Below, in pieces: positions 8,719 through 17,529 of a stretch of 64,000 bases of DNA (within the stretch, counting starts at the first letter, position 1; each line of letters starts with the position of its first letter). The notes under the pieces are model-generated. The model saw only the letters and a program-made list of their open reading frames with translations, ran no database searches and was not told the origin of the DNA. A program made the translations under genes and the position numbers. The stretch lies in assembly GCA_014584395.1 (NCBI GenBank), contig JACTMY010000018.1:342342-406341 (forward strand). Direction: 5' to 3'. The stretch comes from Planctomycetota bacterium (GTDB lineage: Bacteria; Planctomycetota; Planctomycetia; Gemmatales; HRBIN36).

Positions 8719-9539
8719 GCCGAACGCTCCCGGGCTTGCACCGCCTCCGCGGCCAGGTCCAGAATGGCGAGCCGGCCGCCATAGGTTTTGTACAACAGGT
8801 CGGGGGTGAACGTCGTTGCCGTCGGGCCATAGGCCACGAGCCGCATGTTGAGGAGCATCACTTGATCGAAATAGAGCGGCACGGTGCGCAAGTCATGATG
8901 GACGACGAGGACCGTCTTGCCTTGGTCGCGCAGCTCTTGCAGGAGGTGGAAGATCGTGGCTTCCGTCGCGGCATCAACGCCCGCCATCGGTTCATCCATG
9001 AAGTACAGGTCCGCCCGCTGGGCCAGCGCTCGAGCCAGAAAGGTGCGCTGCTGCTGCCCCCCCGAGAGTTGGCCGATCTGCTGCTTGGCCATTTCGGCCA
9101 GGCCCACCTTCTCCAGGCAGTGCATCGCCCATTCCTTTTCCGCCCGGCCAGGCCGGCGAAACCAGCCCAGTTGGCCATACGTCCCCATGAGCACCACGTC
9201 GCGGACGTTGACCGGGAAATCCCAATCCACGCTTTCGCGCTGCGGCACATAGCCGATGCGGCCGCGGACCTGCTTGATCGATTGGCCGAAGAGCGCGACC
9301 GAGCCGCTGGTGATCGGCAACAGCCCCAGGACCGCCTTGATAAGCGTGCTCTTGCCGGCGCCATTCGGCCCCACGATGCCGATGAGGCTCGGCTCCTGGA
9401 TCGTCGCGTCCACGTCCCACAAGACGGGCTTGTTGTGATAGGCCACGGTGAGATCGTGGATATCCAAGATCGGAACCGCGGTCGACGAGGAAACGCTCGG
9501 CTCCTCGGCTGCCTTGGCAGAAATAAGCGGCGAGTTCAT
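8715..9539 (-). CDS. Mn/Zn ABC transporter ATP-binding protein
   Basis: A 274-residue ABC ATPase. Walker A is GPNGAGKST, the Q-loop is [14 protein letters not shown] (typical of metal-uptake ATPases such as MntB/ZnuC/TroB), the signature is LSGGQQQR, and Walker B is DLYFMDEP followed by a D-loop. A short extra stretch of about 25 residues precedes the domain. It overlaps the binding-protein gene upstream and the permease downstream by four bases each. Confidence 0.95.
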   Translation of the reverse strand: MNSPLISAKAAEEPSVSSSTAVPILDIHDLTVAYHNKPVLWDVDATIQEPSLIGIVGPNGAGKSTLIKAVLGLLPITSGSVALFGQSIKQVRGRIGYVPQRESVDWDFPVNVRDVVLMGTYGQLGWFRRPGRAEKEWAMHCLEKVGLAEMAKQQIGQLSGGQQQRTFLARALAQRADLYFMDEPMAGVDAATEATIFHLLQELRDQGKTVLVVHHDLRTVPLYFDQVMLLNMRLVAYGPTATTFTPDLLYKTYGGRLAILDLAAEAVQARERSA

Positions 9540-10501
9540 TGCAGTGCTTTCACGATCGTATCGACATTGTGCTGGATCATACCCGGGTAGGTCCCCGCGG
9601 GAGTGCCTTCCTCGCCCATGGCATCCGAATACAGTTCACCCCCCACGACCACGCGATGGCCGCGAGCCTGGCAACCCTCGATCAGCGCCCGGACATTCTT
9701 TTCCGAAACGCTCGTCTCGACAAAGACCGCTTTGATCCGGCGGCTGCACAGCAGCTCCACCAGGGCATTGATCTCGCGCACCCCCGCTTCGCTTTCCGTG
9801 CTGATCCCCTGAATGCCCCGCACTTCGACGTCGTAGGCCCTTCCAAAATAGCGAAAGGCGTCATGCGCGGTGACGAGCACGCGGCGATCCTTGGGTATCC
9901 TGGCCATTTGCGTCTTGGCGTAGTCGTGTAATTCCGCCAACGTCTTGCGGTAGGCGGCGCCGTTGGCCTCGTACTCCGCTTGGTGAGAGGGATCGAATTG
10001 CACCAAGACGTCCAGGATCAGATCGATCCCTTGGCTCCACAAGGCCACGTCAAACCATAGATGCGGATCGTGCTCGCCATCCTCGTCCTGCATCATCCGG
10101 TCATCGTGCATTTTGGCCGTGACGGCAAACGTCGGCTTTTTCCTGGCGAGGCTGGCAAAGATTTCCGTCATCTTTCCTTCGAGATGCCGCCCCGAATAGA
10201 AGACCAGATCCGCGTCATGCAGTTGCCGAACGTCGCCGGGCGAGGCTTTGTATAAATGGGGATCAACGCCTGCCCCCATGAGTTGCTTCACCCGAACGTG
10301 CTTTTGGCCCACGTGCCGAACCAGGTCCGCCACCATCCCCGTCGTGCAGACGACCTTGATGGGATACGGCCCCTGATAGATTTTGTGAATCTTGATCTCC
10401 GTTGGGCCATTCCCTGCAGAAGATTCATGATTCGAATCTTTCTGACACCCGCCCGTCATCAACACTGTGGCAATGACCAAAAAAAGCGAACGTCGTCGCA
10501 T
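9536..10501 (-). CDS. Metal-binding lipoprotein, ZnuA/TroA family
   Basis: A 321-residue solute-binding lipoprotein, first gene of the metal operon. The N-terminus [20 protein letters not shown] has a lipobox (LMTGGC). Likely metal ligands are His in [12 protein letters not shown], His in [10 protein letters not shown], Glu/Asp in [11 protein letters not shown] and Asp in [10 protein letters not shown], as in TroA/MntC-type proteins. There is only a short acidic/His stretch (DGEHDPH), not the long His-rich loop common in zinc-specific ZnuA. With the MntR-like operators and fused domain, manganese or iron seems somewhat more likely than zinc. Confidence 0.93.
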   Translation of the reverse strand: MRRRSLFLVIATVLMTGGCQKDSNHESSAGNGPTEIKIHKIYQGPYPIKVVCTTGMVADLVRHVGQKHVRVKQLMGAGVDPHLYKASPGDVRQLHDADLVFYSGRHLEGKMTEIFASLARKKPTFAVTAKMHDDRMMQDEDGEHDPHLWFDVALWSQGIDLILDVLVQFDPSHQAEYEANGAAYRKTLAELHDYAKTQMARIPKDRRVLVTAHDAFRYFGRAYDVEVRGIQGISTESEAGVREINALVELLCSRRIKAVFVETSVSEKNVRALIEGCQARGHRVVVGGELYSDAMGEEGTPAGTYPGMIQHNVDTIVKALQ

Positions 10502-10544
10502 TTTCTTTATTCCAACGAGTCGGAAGAAGACACAAACAGCATAT

Positions 10545-10580
10545 TTAGTTTAACCTAATATGTTAATTAGACAAGACTAA
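10545..10580 (-). promoter_or_regulatory. Promoter of the metal operon with two TTAG-N6-CTAA operators
   Basis: Two dyads of identical shape lie upstream of the lipoprotein gene: TTAGTTTAACCTAA at 10545-10558 and TTAGACAAGACTAA at 10567-10580, with centres 22 bases apart (two helix turns). On the minus strand a sigma-70-like promoter runs through them: -35 TTGTCT (10569-10574) inside the upstream dyad and -10 TAAACT (10547-10552) inside the downstream dyad, with a 16-base spacer. The first dyad resembles the core of DtxR-type boxes (TTAGGTTA...). A repressor bound here would block RNA polymerase. The dyads are seen directly; the regulator is inferred. Confidence 0.6.
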
Positions 10581-10723
10581 TTTGCTTTGCCTGTACATGA
10601 GTGGGACAAACGACCTGCCAACGTTAGTGCTGGCTTTTCGTACCTATCACCAACTGATCGGGTGTGGCGTTGGGTATCGCAAGTACATGAACTCGGCATG
10701 GAGGACTACGTCAAGGAAGGGAA

Positions 10724-10794
10724 AGCGGGATACGGGAGTCGAACCCGTCTCACAGCCTTGGGAAGGCTGGGCACAGCCGATATACCAATCCCGC
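10724..10794 (-). tRNA. tRNA-Gly (anticodon CCC)
   Basis: A complete cloverleaf reads on the minus strand. Acceptor stem GCGGGAT/ATCCCGC; D arm GTAT/GTGC with loop ATCGGCT containing GG; anticodon arm CAGCC-TTCCCAA-GGCTG with anticodon CCC, reading GGG codons; 4-base variable loop; T arm ACGGG-TTCGACT-CCCGT. The discriminator base is U and CCA is not encoded. It closely resembles bacterial tRNA-Gly(CCC). It lies between the metal operon promoter and a small membrane protein gene, on the same strand as both. Confidence 0.95.
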
Positions 10795-10810
10795 GGAATC
10801 GAGTCACATT

Positions 10811-11074
10811 CTAATCGCTGGCCGGTTCCTCGGCAAGTTGTTGCGGTTCGGACCTTGAATCCGACGGTTTGGGCCACCGAGCCATCAGCGCATCGAGGGG
10901 AATCCGGTCCGCAGCCTCGACTTTTCCGCCGTCGCTCCGGTCCGAAGAGCAGCCACAACCGCCGCCGCATCCGCCCTCGCTGCGGAGCAGCCGCGCTCCG
11001 CGCCAGACCACGTAGGCCAAGGCCAAGGCAATGAGGCTGTAGGCCAAGATTTCCTGAAGCAACGCTTCGCTCAT
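10811..11074 (-). CDS. Small cysteine-rich single-pass membrane protein
   Basis: An 87-residue protein. Residues about 8-28 form one membrane helix (EILAYSLIALALAYVVWRGA), followed by a Gly/Cys cluster GGCGGGCGCSSD at about residues 34-45, then a hydrophilic tail. The helix-plus-Cys-cluster plan recalls FeoB-associated Cys-rich membrane peptides, but no Feo genes are nearby, so I give no function. ATG 11074 is preferred over an in-frame upstream start at 11113, which lies within the end of the HemN-like gene. Confidence 0.7.
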   Translation of the reverse strand: MSEALLQEILAYSLIALALAYVVWRGARLLRSEGGCGGGCGCSSDRSDGGKVEAADRIPLDALMARWPKPSDSRSEPQQLAEEPASD

Positions 11075-11078
11075 GGGG

Positions 11079-12434
11079 TCAAGTATACCGCGTCGTCTGG
11101 TACTTTTCCGCAAAGAAGCGCGGCAGCAACCGATCCACTTGCATCAGCCCCTCGCGGGTCAGTCGATACCGGTCTGGTGCTCTTTCGAGGCAGCGTTCGG
11201 CTTCGAGATGAGACCATGCCTCCCGAAAACGATCCGCCACCGCGGTTTGATATTTTTGCTGAAAGTAGTCCAAATCCAAGGAGCCGGTCTTCAGTTGCAA
11301 AATCATCTCCCGGATCAAGGCATCCTCCGCGTCCATCCTGAAGGCGCGGTTGAGGGGCCATTGTCCTTCGTCCAGTCTTTGCAAGTAGACATCCCATTGA
11401 TCGACGTTCTGGACGTGCACGCCCTGCAAATGGCCGAAGGAAGCCACGCCCGTGCCGATCAGGTCCGCGCCATGCCACAGCTCATCGCGGTAGATGAACT
11501 TCGCCTGGGAGGAGCGGCGGACTAGCGTATAGCCGCTGGAGACATCGTAGCCGAGCGGGATCAAGGTTTCATAAGCATGGGCCACCCAGGCGCGCTTGAT
11601 CGGCCAACTGGCGATCCCCTCGTGAGTCCCCTGGCCGGCTTGCAGCATTTCCTTCGAATAGACCGTGTTGAACGGCAGTTCCATTTGGTAGATAGTGATG
11701 CTGTCCGGTTGCAGATCGGCGGTCTTGCGGATGCAGTCGCGCCAATTCTCCCAGGTCTCGCCGACCATCCCGGCGATGAGATCGACGTTGATTTGGGCGA
11801 AGCCAATCTCCCTGGCCCATTCATAGACGCGGAAAATTTCCGGCGAGCGATGGGCCCGGCCATTCTCTTCGAGGATGCGGTCGCTGAAATTCTCCACGCC
11901 CAAACTCAAGCGCGTGACGCCAAGCTCCTTCAAGGCGACCAGCTTTTCCCGTTGCACCGTGCCCGGTTCGGCTTCGAAGGTCACCTCGCGGGGCTGCTCC
12001 CAGCGCAAGCGCCGCTTGACGCCGTCAAACAGTTCGTGCAACTGTGCCGCGCTCAAATAGGAAGGCGTACCCCCGCCGAAATAGACGAAATCCAAGGGGC
12101 GGCCCGCGATCAGAGGCGCTTGGCTGTACAGCTCCACTTCCTTGAGCAAGGCGTTCAGGTAGGTCTCCACCTCTCGGGCATTCTTGTCCGTGTAGACCCG
12201 AAAGTAGCAGAATTTGCAGCGCTTGCGGCAAAAGGGAATGTGCAAATACAGCCCCAGCCGCACGTCCGGCTTGGGCGGGCACTGCAGCACGGCCAGCGCC
12301 TCGGGCAGAGCTTCCTTGGTCCAAAACGAAAAGGGCGGGTAGTTGGCGATGAAGTAATTGCCCAGGCCGGTCTTTTCCTGATCGAATTCAGGAGCGGCTT
12401 CGCGGGGCGGCGTGGTCGGCAGGGACAGCGTCAT
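11079..12434 (-). CDS. HemN-like radical SAM protein (coproporphyrinogen III oxidase family)
   Basis: A 451-residue radical SAM enzyme. The cluster motif is C69-x3-C73-x2-C76 (IPFCRKRCKFCYF), followed by FGGGTPSYL, the SAM-binding GGGTP block shared by HemN and HemW. A C-terminal winged region (ALIREMILQLKTGSLDL) matches the HemN C-terminal domain. Members are either oxygen-independent coproporphyrinogen III dehydrogenases or heme chaperones; this N-terminus differs from classic HemN, so I keep the call at family level. It overlaps the preceding PQQ-like gene by four bases (ATGA), so both are probably on one transcript. Confidence 0.88.
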   Translation of the reverse strand: MTLSLPTTPPREAAPEFDQEKTGLGNYFIANYPPFSFWTKEALPEALAVLQCPPKPDVRLGLYLHIPFCRKRCKFCYFRVYTDKNAREVETYLNALLKEVELYSQAPLIAGRPLDFVYFGGGTPSYLSAAQLHELFDGVKRRLRWEQPREVTFEAEPGTVQREKLVALKELGVTRLSLGVENFSDRILEENGRAHRSPEIFRVYEWAREIGFAQINVDLIAGMVGETWENWRDCIRKTADLQPDSITIYQMELPFNTVYSKEMLQAGQGTHEGIASWPIKRAWVAHAYETLIPLGYDVSSGYTLVRRSSQAKFIYRDELWHGADLIGTGVASFGHLQGVHVQNVDQWDVYLQRLDEGQWPLNRAFRMDAEDALIREMILQLKTGSLDLDYFQQKYQTAVADRFREAWSHLEAERCLERAPDRYRLTREGLMQVDRLLPRFFAEKYQTTRYT

Positions 12435-13528
12435 TTGGCGGCCCTCCCATAACAGAAAACGATGCCATCGGTGGTGCCGATGACCAACCGATCACGAGCC
12501 ACGGCGGGGGAGCCGGCCACGGCGCTGCCCAAGGCCGCTTGCCACTCGCGCTGGCCCGTCTTCAGATTCAAGGCATACAAATGGCCGTCCGCGGAGCCGC
12601 AGAAGACGCGCTGCCCCACGATCACCGGCGAACCATCCACCCGGCCGCGGGTTTGAAACTGCCAGAGCAGCTTGCCGGTCTTGGCTTCCAGGGCGTAGAT
12701 TTTGCGGTCGCGGCAGCCAGTGACGACGATCCCTTCCGCCACGGCGGGGGAGGAATAAAACGGCATGGGCCGGGGCGGCGTGAACTCCCACAGCCGCTTG
12801 GCCGTTTTCCAATCGATGGCAAAGAAGGAGCGGTCCATATTGCCGACGAAGACAGCTTCGTCGTCCACGGCCACGGAAGCCCCCGCCTGCCCCAGTTCAT
12901 CGAAGGCGGCCAACTGTTTGCCGTCCTGAATGGCGAGGATGCGCAACTGGCCATCGCAGCCCGCCACGAAGGTGCGATCCTGGACCAGCGCGGGGGATGC
13001 ATTGATCGGGCCTTCCGTGGTGACCTGCCAGACGACCTTCCCCGTTTCGATGTCAAGGCAATAAAAAATGGCGTCGTAGGAGCCGATGAAGACGCGATCC
13101 TCCAGCACATTGGCGGACGAGACGATTTCGCCGCCGGTCTTCACCAGCCAGCGCCGCGTCCCGGTTTTGGCGTCGATGGCGTGAATGTCGCCGGCCCCGT
13201 CGCCGATGATCACCACCCCCTTCGCCACGGCGGGAGAGGCCTTGAACCCCGCGCTGGCTTCATACTTCCATTTCAATTGACCATCGGCCAGGGCCAGGCA
13301 AAAAACCCAGCCTTCGGCAGAGGCGATAAACACGTCGTCGCCCACGATCGCCGCGGCCCCATCGAAGCTGTCCTTAGTTTCATACTTCCACAGCAGCGCC
13401 GGCTCGGTCGGCAAGCTGCCCTTGACCACGCCGTTCTGCAAGGCGTTGCCGCGGAAGGTCGGCCAATCCTCCCCATGGAGCAGGCCGGTCAAAATTAAGA
13501 ATCCCCCCATCAGCCAACACTGCTTCAT
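12431..13528 (-). CDS. Secreted PQQ-like beta-propeller repeat protein
   Basis: A 365-residue protein with a signal peptide (MKQCWLMGGFLILTGLLHG) and about seven propeller blades, each with the pattern seen in AIDAKTGTRRWLV, CLDIETGKVVWQV and ALEAKTGKLLWQF. The blades resemble PQQ-enzyme repeats, but I see no quinoprotein active-site residues, so it is more likely a BamB-like scaffold or binding protein outside the cytoplasm. It is the shortest of three propeller genes in this strand block. ATG 13528 is chosen because the signal peptide begins there. Its end overlaps the HemN-like gene. Confidence 0.88.
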   Translation of the reverse strand: MKQCWLMGGFLILTGLLHGEDWPTFRGNALQNGVVKGSLPTEPALLWKYETKDSFDGAAAIVGDDVFIASAEGWVFCLALADGQLKWKYEASAGFKASPAVAKGVVIIGDGAGDIHAIDAKTGTRRWLVKTGGEIVSSANVLEDRVFIGSYDAIFYCLDIETGKVVWQVTTEGPINASPALVQDRTFVAGCDGQLRILAIQDGKQLAAFDELGQAGASVAVDDEAVFVGNMDRSFFAIDWKTAKRLWEFTPPRPMPFYSSPAVAEGIVVTGCRDRKIYALEAKTGKLLWQFQTRGRVDGSPVIVGQRVFCGSADGHLYALNLKTGQREWQAALGSAVAGSPAVARDRLVIGTTDGIVFCYGRAAK

Positions 13529-13582
13529 GGTCGGAATCTCGTCGGGCAGGTGAAAAGGAACGTGCAACCCGGGTGGCGAACG

Positions 13583-14755
13583 TTACTCGGCCATCGGACC
13601 AAAGGCTTGCTGATACAACTCCCGCAATTCATTATATCCCACGGGGCGCGGGTTGAAGGTCCCGGTCCATTGCTGGGAGGCCTCTTCCGCCAGAACGGAG
13701 AGCATCCCCTGGCTCACGCCGCAAGCGGAGAGATGCGCGGGCAAGTCGGCGGCGCGGGCCAACGCGGCGACGCGATCCGCCAAGCGCCCCGCCCCGGTCG
13801 GCTCCTCCTCCACGCCCAAGCCGACGGCGTCGGCCAACTCGGCATACAGCGGCTCGACCGCGGCAGCGTTGTACCGAATCACGTGCGGCAGCATCATGCC
13901 GATCGCCTGGCCATGGACCATGCCATAATGGGCGGAGAGCGGATTGGCCAAGGCGTGCGTGGCGCCGAGCATGGAATTTTCAATGGCCAGACCCGCCAGA
14001 TGCGCCCCCCACTGCATGGCGGCGCGCGCCGCGAGATGGTTTGGCTCGCGCAGCACCGTTTCAAACGATTGATGCAGGAGCCGCCAGGCCTCGCGAGCGA
14101 ACATCTGCGAAAGACTGTTGCGCTTGGAGGTGACGTAGGATTCAAGGGCGTGGGAAATGGCATCCATGCCGGTGAGGGCGGTGACGCGCGGCGGTTGGGT
14201 CAGCGTCAGCTCCGGGTCGAGGATCGCCGCTCGAAAGGTGGCCTTGCGATCGCCGCAGGCCATTTTCATGTGGGATTCGGGATCGCGAATGAGGGCAAAG
14301 GACTGGGCCTCGCTGCCCGTGCCCGCCGTGGTGGGAACGCCCACCGAAGGCAGCATCGGCTGGCGGGCCTTGCCCACGCCCCAGTAATCCTTCATCTTGC
14401 CGCCATTGGTCAGGATGAAGTTGATGCCCTTGGCGCAGTCCATCGCGGAACCGCCGCCTACGGCCACAATAAAATCGACGCTGCCTTGCCGCGCCGCGGC
14501 GACTCCCGTCTCCACGTGGCGCGTCGTGGGGTTCTCCTCCACGTCGTCAAACACGACCACCCGGCAGCCTGCCGTTTGCAAGGCGTTCATGGCTCGCTGC
14601 GGATGGCCCACGGCTTCCAGTCCCGGGTCGGTCACCAGCAAAACCGTTTTGCCCCCCAAAGAGGCCACGACCTCGCCCAAGCGGTCGAGCATCCCCGAGC
14701 CGAACAGGACTCGCGTCAGCGGTTGATAGTCAAACTGTTTCATCCATTCCTGCAT
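13583..14755 (-). CDS. Iron-containing alcohol dehydrogenase
   Basis: A 390-residue group III alcohol dehydrogenase. NAD-binding GGGSAMDCAKGINF and PTTAGTGSEAQ are present, and the iron-site region GATHALANPLSAHYGMVHGQAIGMMLPHVI supplies the conserved histidines. Such enzymes interconvert aldehydes and alcohols with NAD(P)H. It lies directly downstream of an aldehyde-dehydrogenase-fold reductase and an AMP-forming ligase homologue on the same strand, so it may take the aldehyde they make to an alcohol. The start could be ATG 14755 or ATG 14743; the latter has AGGA upstream. Confidence 0.92.
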   Translation of the reverse strand: MQEWMKQFDYQPLTRVLFGSGMLDRLGEVVASLGGKTVLLVTDPGLEAVGHPQRAMNALQTAGCRVVVFDDVEENPTTRHVETGVAAARQGSVDFIVAVGGGSAMDCAKGINFILTNGGKMKDYWGVGKARQPMLPSVGVPTTAGTGSEAQSFALIRDPESHMKMACGDRKATFRAAILDPELTLTQPPRVTALTGMDAISHALESYVTSKRNSLSQMFAREAWRLLHQSFETVLREPNHLAARAAMQWGAHLAGLAIENSMLGATHALANPLSAHYGMVHGQAIGMMLPHVIRYNAAAVEPLYAELADAVGLGVEEEPTGAGRLADRVAALARAADLPAHLSACGVSQGMLSVLAEEASQQWTGTFNPRPVGYNELRELYQQAFGPMAE

Positions 14756-14866
14756 GATCGACCTGAAAGGGGACGGGCCGCGGCCTCTCCGGGCGCCATC
14801 GCGGGTCGCGCCGCGCTCGCGGCTCCAGCGGCCGCCGTGCACCACGGCCCGGAGCGTCTTGTTACT

Positions 14867-16300
14867 TTATAATCGCAAGGCATCGGGTTCAAACTGGAAG
14901 GCGCGGGAACGATAGAGAAACTCGACGATATTGCCCTCGTGGGGCTGCCGCCAATTGAGCCGGGTCGTGGGGATGGGCCCCAGGTTGAGCCGATCGATGT
15001 GGACCGCGTCCAGCAGTTCTCGCTGCCAGGCGGGGTCCCGGGTGATGGCGGTGGCGATGAGCGTGGGACCGATGGCCTGGACGATTTTTTCCTGGGGGCA
15101 ATCCACGACCGTGACAAAGGGGAACAGATACTCTCTGCGGACGACGGCCGGTTCGGGCGACGCGGCATGGATCACGGTGGGCCGCAGATAAGCGCAGCGT
15201 TCGTGCTTGACCAGACGCGGGCCAAACTTGGCCGTGGCATCGGTCACGCCTTGGGCTTTCACGTCCCCCTCGATTTCCTGGTTGATGGCTTCCGCCAGGC
15301 TGGGGGTGGTGAAGGCGGCCAACTTGGCCTCGGGATCGTCCGGCGGGGTCGGCTGGATCGGTCCGAGCCGCTCCGCCAGGGCTTGGGCGATGGCCCGGCC
15401 ATGCCGCGGCGTGTAAATCGCCGAGGTGTTGATGCAGCTTCGGCCGCTGTTGAGCAGCACGCTTTCCACCATCACGTCGAGGTATTTTTCCCAGTGATCG
15501 ACTTCGTCCTGTCCGAGAAGTATTTTGCTCCAGCCCGGACCATGCACCTGGACTTTGGGATTGCCGTGATACTGCTGCACGGTGGCTTCGCCGCCGAAGA
15601 CGAGGCTGCGCTGACTGGCCGCCAAGACCGCGGCACCGACGTCATGGCCGCCGGGATAAAAGCCGAAGGCCGCCTTGGGGAGACCCGCCTGGAGAAAGGC
15701 GTGGATCAAGCGAAACGGCGTCCAGGGTTCCGCGGAGCCGGGCTTGATGAGCAGCCCGATCTGCAGGGCCAGCGCCGGCAGCCAGAGCGTGTGGACGCCA
15801 GGCGAGTTGTTGGGCAGGACCATGCCCAGGATCGGCGATTGGGCCTGATAGCTTAGGGGCACGCCGCGCGGCTCCGTGCCGAATCCCTTGCGGATGATAT
15901 TGAGGTCCAGGCCGCGCGTCAGGGCGTCGAGAATGGACGGCATGTTTTGCAGCACGAAGTGGTTCTTCTTCATGTTGGCCCGGCACATATTTTCGGGCAG
16001 CCCCGTGGTCGCGGATTGGATTTTGACAAAATCCTCCGGCGACTGGGCTTGGTCGCCCAGGTTGAGCGTTGCCGTAAGGTAAAGGTCGGCGGCCTGGTGC
16101 ATTTTGGCCAGCAGGTCGTCCATGGGCAGGTCGCGCAGCGCCTGGCGGGCCTTGTGGGCGTGCCGCATGTCCCGCTGCACCATCGCGCCGTTGGCCCGGC
16201 TCATTTCCGCCACGGCCTGGCCCGTCATGAAATGAGTCAGCGTGTCCACGTCCAGACTTTTGTAGACATCGCCCCAACGCAGGATCGGCAGGTGCAGCAT
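14867..16300 (-). CDS. Aldehyde-dehydrogenase-fold acyl reductase candidate
   Basis: A 477-residue ALDH-superfamily protein. The cofactor-binding region looks normal (MVLPNNSPGVHTLWLPALAL, LLIKPGSAEPWTPFRL) and the catalytic cysteine is C289 in NSGRSCINTSA. Where standard ALDHs have ELGGK with the general-base Glu, this protein has HGPGWSK (residues 253-259). Loss of that Glu is typical of acylating enzymes that work with thioesters, so it may reduce an activated acyl group to an aldehyde. An AMP-ligase homologue lies upstream and an alcohol dehydrogenase downstream. ATG 16300 is used; an alternative TTG at 16372 overlaps the upstream stop. Confidence 0.78.
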   Translation of the reverse strand: MLHLPILRWGDVYKSLDVDTLTHFMTGQAVAEMSRANGAMVQRDMRHAHKARQALRDLPMDDLLAKMHQAADLYLTATLNLGDQAQSPEDFVKIQSATTGLPENMCRANMKKNHFVLQNMPSILDALTRGLDLNIIRKGFGTEPRGVPLSYQAQSPILGMVLPNNSPGVHTLWLPALALQIGLLIKPGSAEPWTPFRLIHAFLQAGLPKAAFGFYPGGHDVGAAVLAASQRSLVFGGEATVQQYHGNPKVQVHGPGWSKILLGQDEVDHWEKYLDVMVESVLLNSGRSCINTSAIYTPRHGRAIAQALAERLGPIQPTPPDDPEAKLAAFTTPSLAEAINQEIEGDVKAQGVTDATAKFGPRLVKHERCAYLRPTVIHAASPEPAVVRREYLFPFVTVVDCPQEKIVQAIGPTLIATAITRDPAWQRELLDAVHIDRLNLGPIPTTRLNWRQPHEGNIVEFLYRSRAFQFEPDALRL

Positions 16301-16368
16301 GGAGGTTACTCGATGGGTTTGTGAAAGGGGGAAGCTGTGGAAGCTGAGCTTCGAAATCAGCGGTCTGA

Positions 16369-17451
16369 TCAATAGACGCCCACCGTGGTGGTCGACGCAA
16401 AACCCCGATAGGGCCGCACGCCGCTAACGCCGTCCCATGGATATTTTTCATAGGGCGGCTCGCGCTCGCCTTCATCCCGCTCCGGGAAACGCGGCATGAA
16501 GAATTCCTTGGTGAAAGTCGACAGGAGCACGCGGCCCGTCTGGCCATACTCCACCACCTTTTCATGATCGTCGAAGTCGACGACCTCGATGACTGCCCGC
16601 GGCTGCGGCGCATAGTAGCTGATCTTGTAGCCATCTTCGGGACCCACGGGCTTCGACGCCGCCAGGCCCATGAGCGTGTTGCCATAGGTGGGCGTCATAT
16701 AGGCCCCATCGAGCAGCTCCTCGACGGCAAAGCGCGTGAACTGCGGCGTGAATTCCGTGCCTCCCGAGAAGACGCCCTTGATGCCCGCCGAACGGATGGT
16801 CTTTCCTTGCTTTTCGAGGGCCAGGGCAAAGGCTTCCAGCAGCTTGGGCGTGGTGAACAGGCATTGGATGTCATGCCCCGCCTCCAGAATCGTCAGGCCT
16901 TGCTCGATGACGTGTTGTTTGTAGGCCTCGAGATGCTCCATCCAGCCCTTCTTGATTAGCTTGATCACCCAGCGCGGATCGAGGTCGACGCAAAAGCAGA
17001 TGCCGCCGCGAAATTGGCACAGATGCTCAACGGCCAGGCGGAGGCGGCGCGGACCCGAGGGGCCGAGCATGAGCCAATTGGCCCCTTTGGGGAAATACTC
17101 ATCGGGCAAGGTTTCGCTGAAAAGCGAGTAGTCGATGCGAAAGTCTTCGTGATTGATCCGGCTCTTGGGAATGCCCGTCGTGCCGCCGGTCTCGAAGACG
17201 TAGATGGGCTTTCCCGCCAGGCCGCGGGGGATCCACCGCTGCAGCGGCCCGCCGCGCAGCCATTCATCCTCGAACTCGCCGAATTTCTTGAGGTCCTGAT
17301 AGCCATGCACTTCCTTGCGCGGATCGAAGCCCATTTGCTGCACGCGCTCCAGCCAAAAGGGCGTTCCCGTCTCCGGATCAAAATGCCAGGCGACCATGTC
17401 GCGAATGTGGGCATCCAGTTGTTCGCGTGCTTGTTGCTCAGTGATTGGCAT
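16369..17451 (-). CDS. AMP-forming acyl-ligase homologue (PaaK/LuxE-like, short)
   Basis: A 360-residue member of the ANL adenylate-forming superfamily. The phosphate-binding loop is FETGGTTGIPKSR, and later blocks GVFSGGTEFTPQ and TPTYGNTLMGLA match the middle of phenylacetate-CoA ligase-type enzymes. It is shorter than PaaK (about 430 residues) and appears to lack most of the C-terminal swivel domain, which makes it nearer in length to LuxE acyl-protein synthetases. It probably activates a carboxylic acid as acyl-AMP; whether it passes the acyl group to CoA or to the neighbouring reductase is open. An ATG at 17463 is also possible. Confidence 0.75.
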   Translation of the reverse strand: MPITEQQAREQLDAHIRDMVAWHFDPETGTPFWLERVQQMGFDPRKEVHGYQDLKKFGEFEDEWLRGGPLQRWIPRGLAGKPIYVFETGGTTGIPKSRINHEDFRIDYSLFSETLPDEYFPKGANWLMLGPSGPRRLRLAVEHLCQFRGGICFCVDLDPRWVIKLIKKGWMEHLEAYKQHVIEQGLTILEAGHDIQCLFTTPKLLEAFALALEKQGKTIRSAGIKGVFSGGTEFTPQFTRFAVEELLDGAYMTPTYGNTLMGLAASKPVGPEDGYKISYYAPQPRAVIEVVDFDDHEKVVEYGQTGRVLLSTFTKEFFMPRFPERDEGEREPPYEKYPWDGVSGVRPYRGFASTTTVGVY

Positions 17452-17529
17452 GGCGGCTTCCATGGCTGAGGGTTAAGGGATGCGGGTTGGTTCAGGTTTC
17501 GGCCAGGTCGATGTCGAAGCGGCGAGCGC

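Noticed and set aside
7829..8830. Long minus-strand frame running from 8830 through to 6524, suggesting one 768-residue protein
   Set aside because: From 7829 up to 8830 this frame covers the other permease gene (7825-8718) in a different frame and has no membrane-protein character. The real gene starts at ATG 7828, in ATGA overlap with that permease.
13550..14872. Plus-strand frame of 440 residues opposite the iron alcohol dehydrogenase
   Set aside because: The minus strand encodes a complete alcohol dehydrogenase; the plus frame is rich in Arg, His and Gly without motifs.
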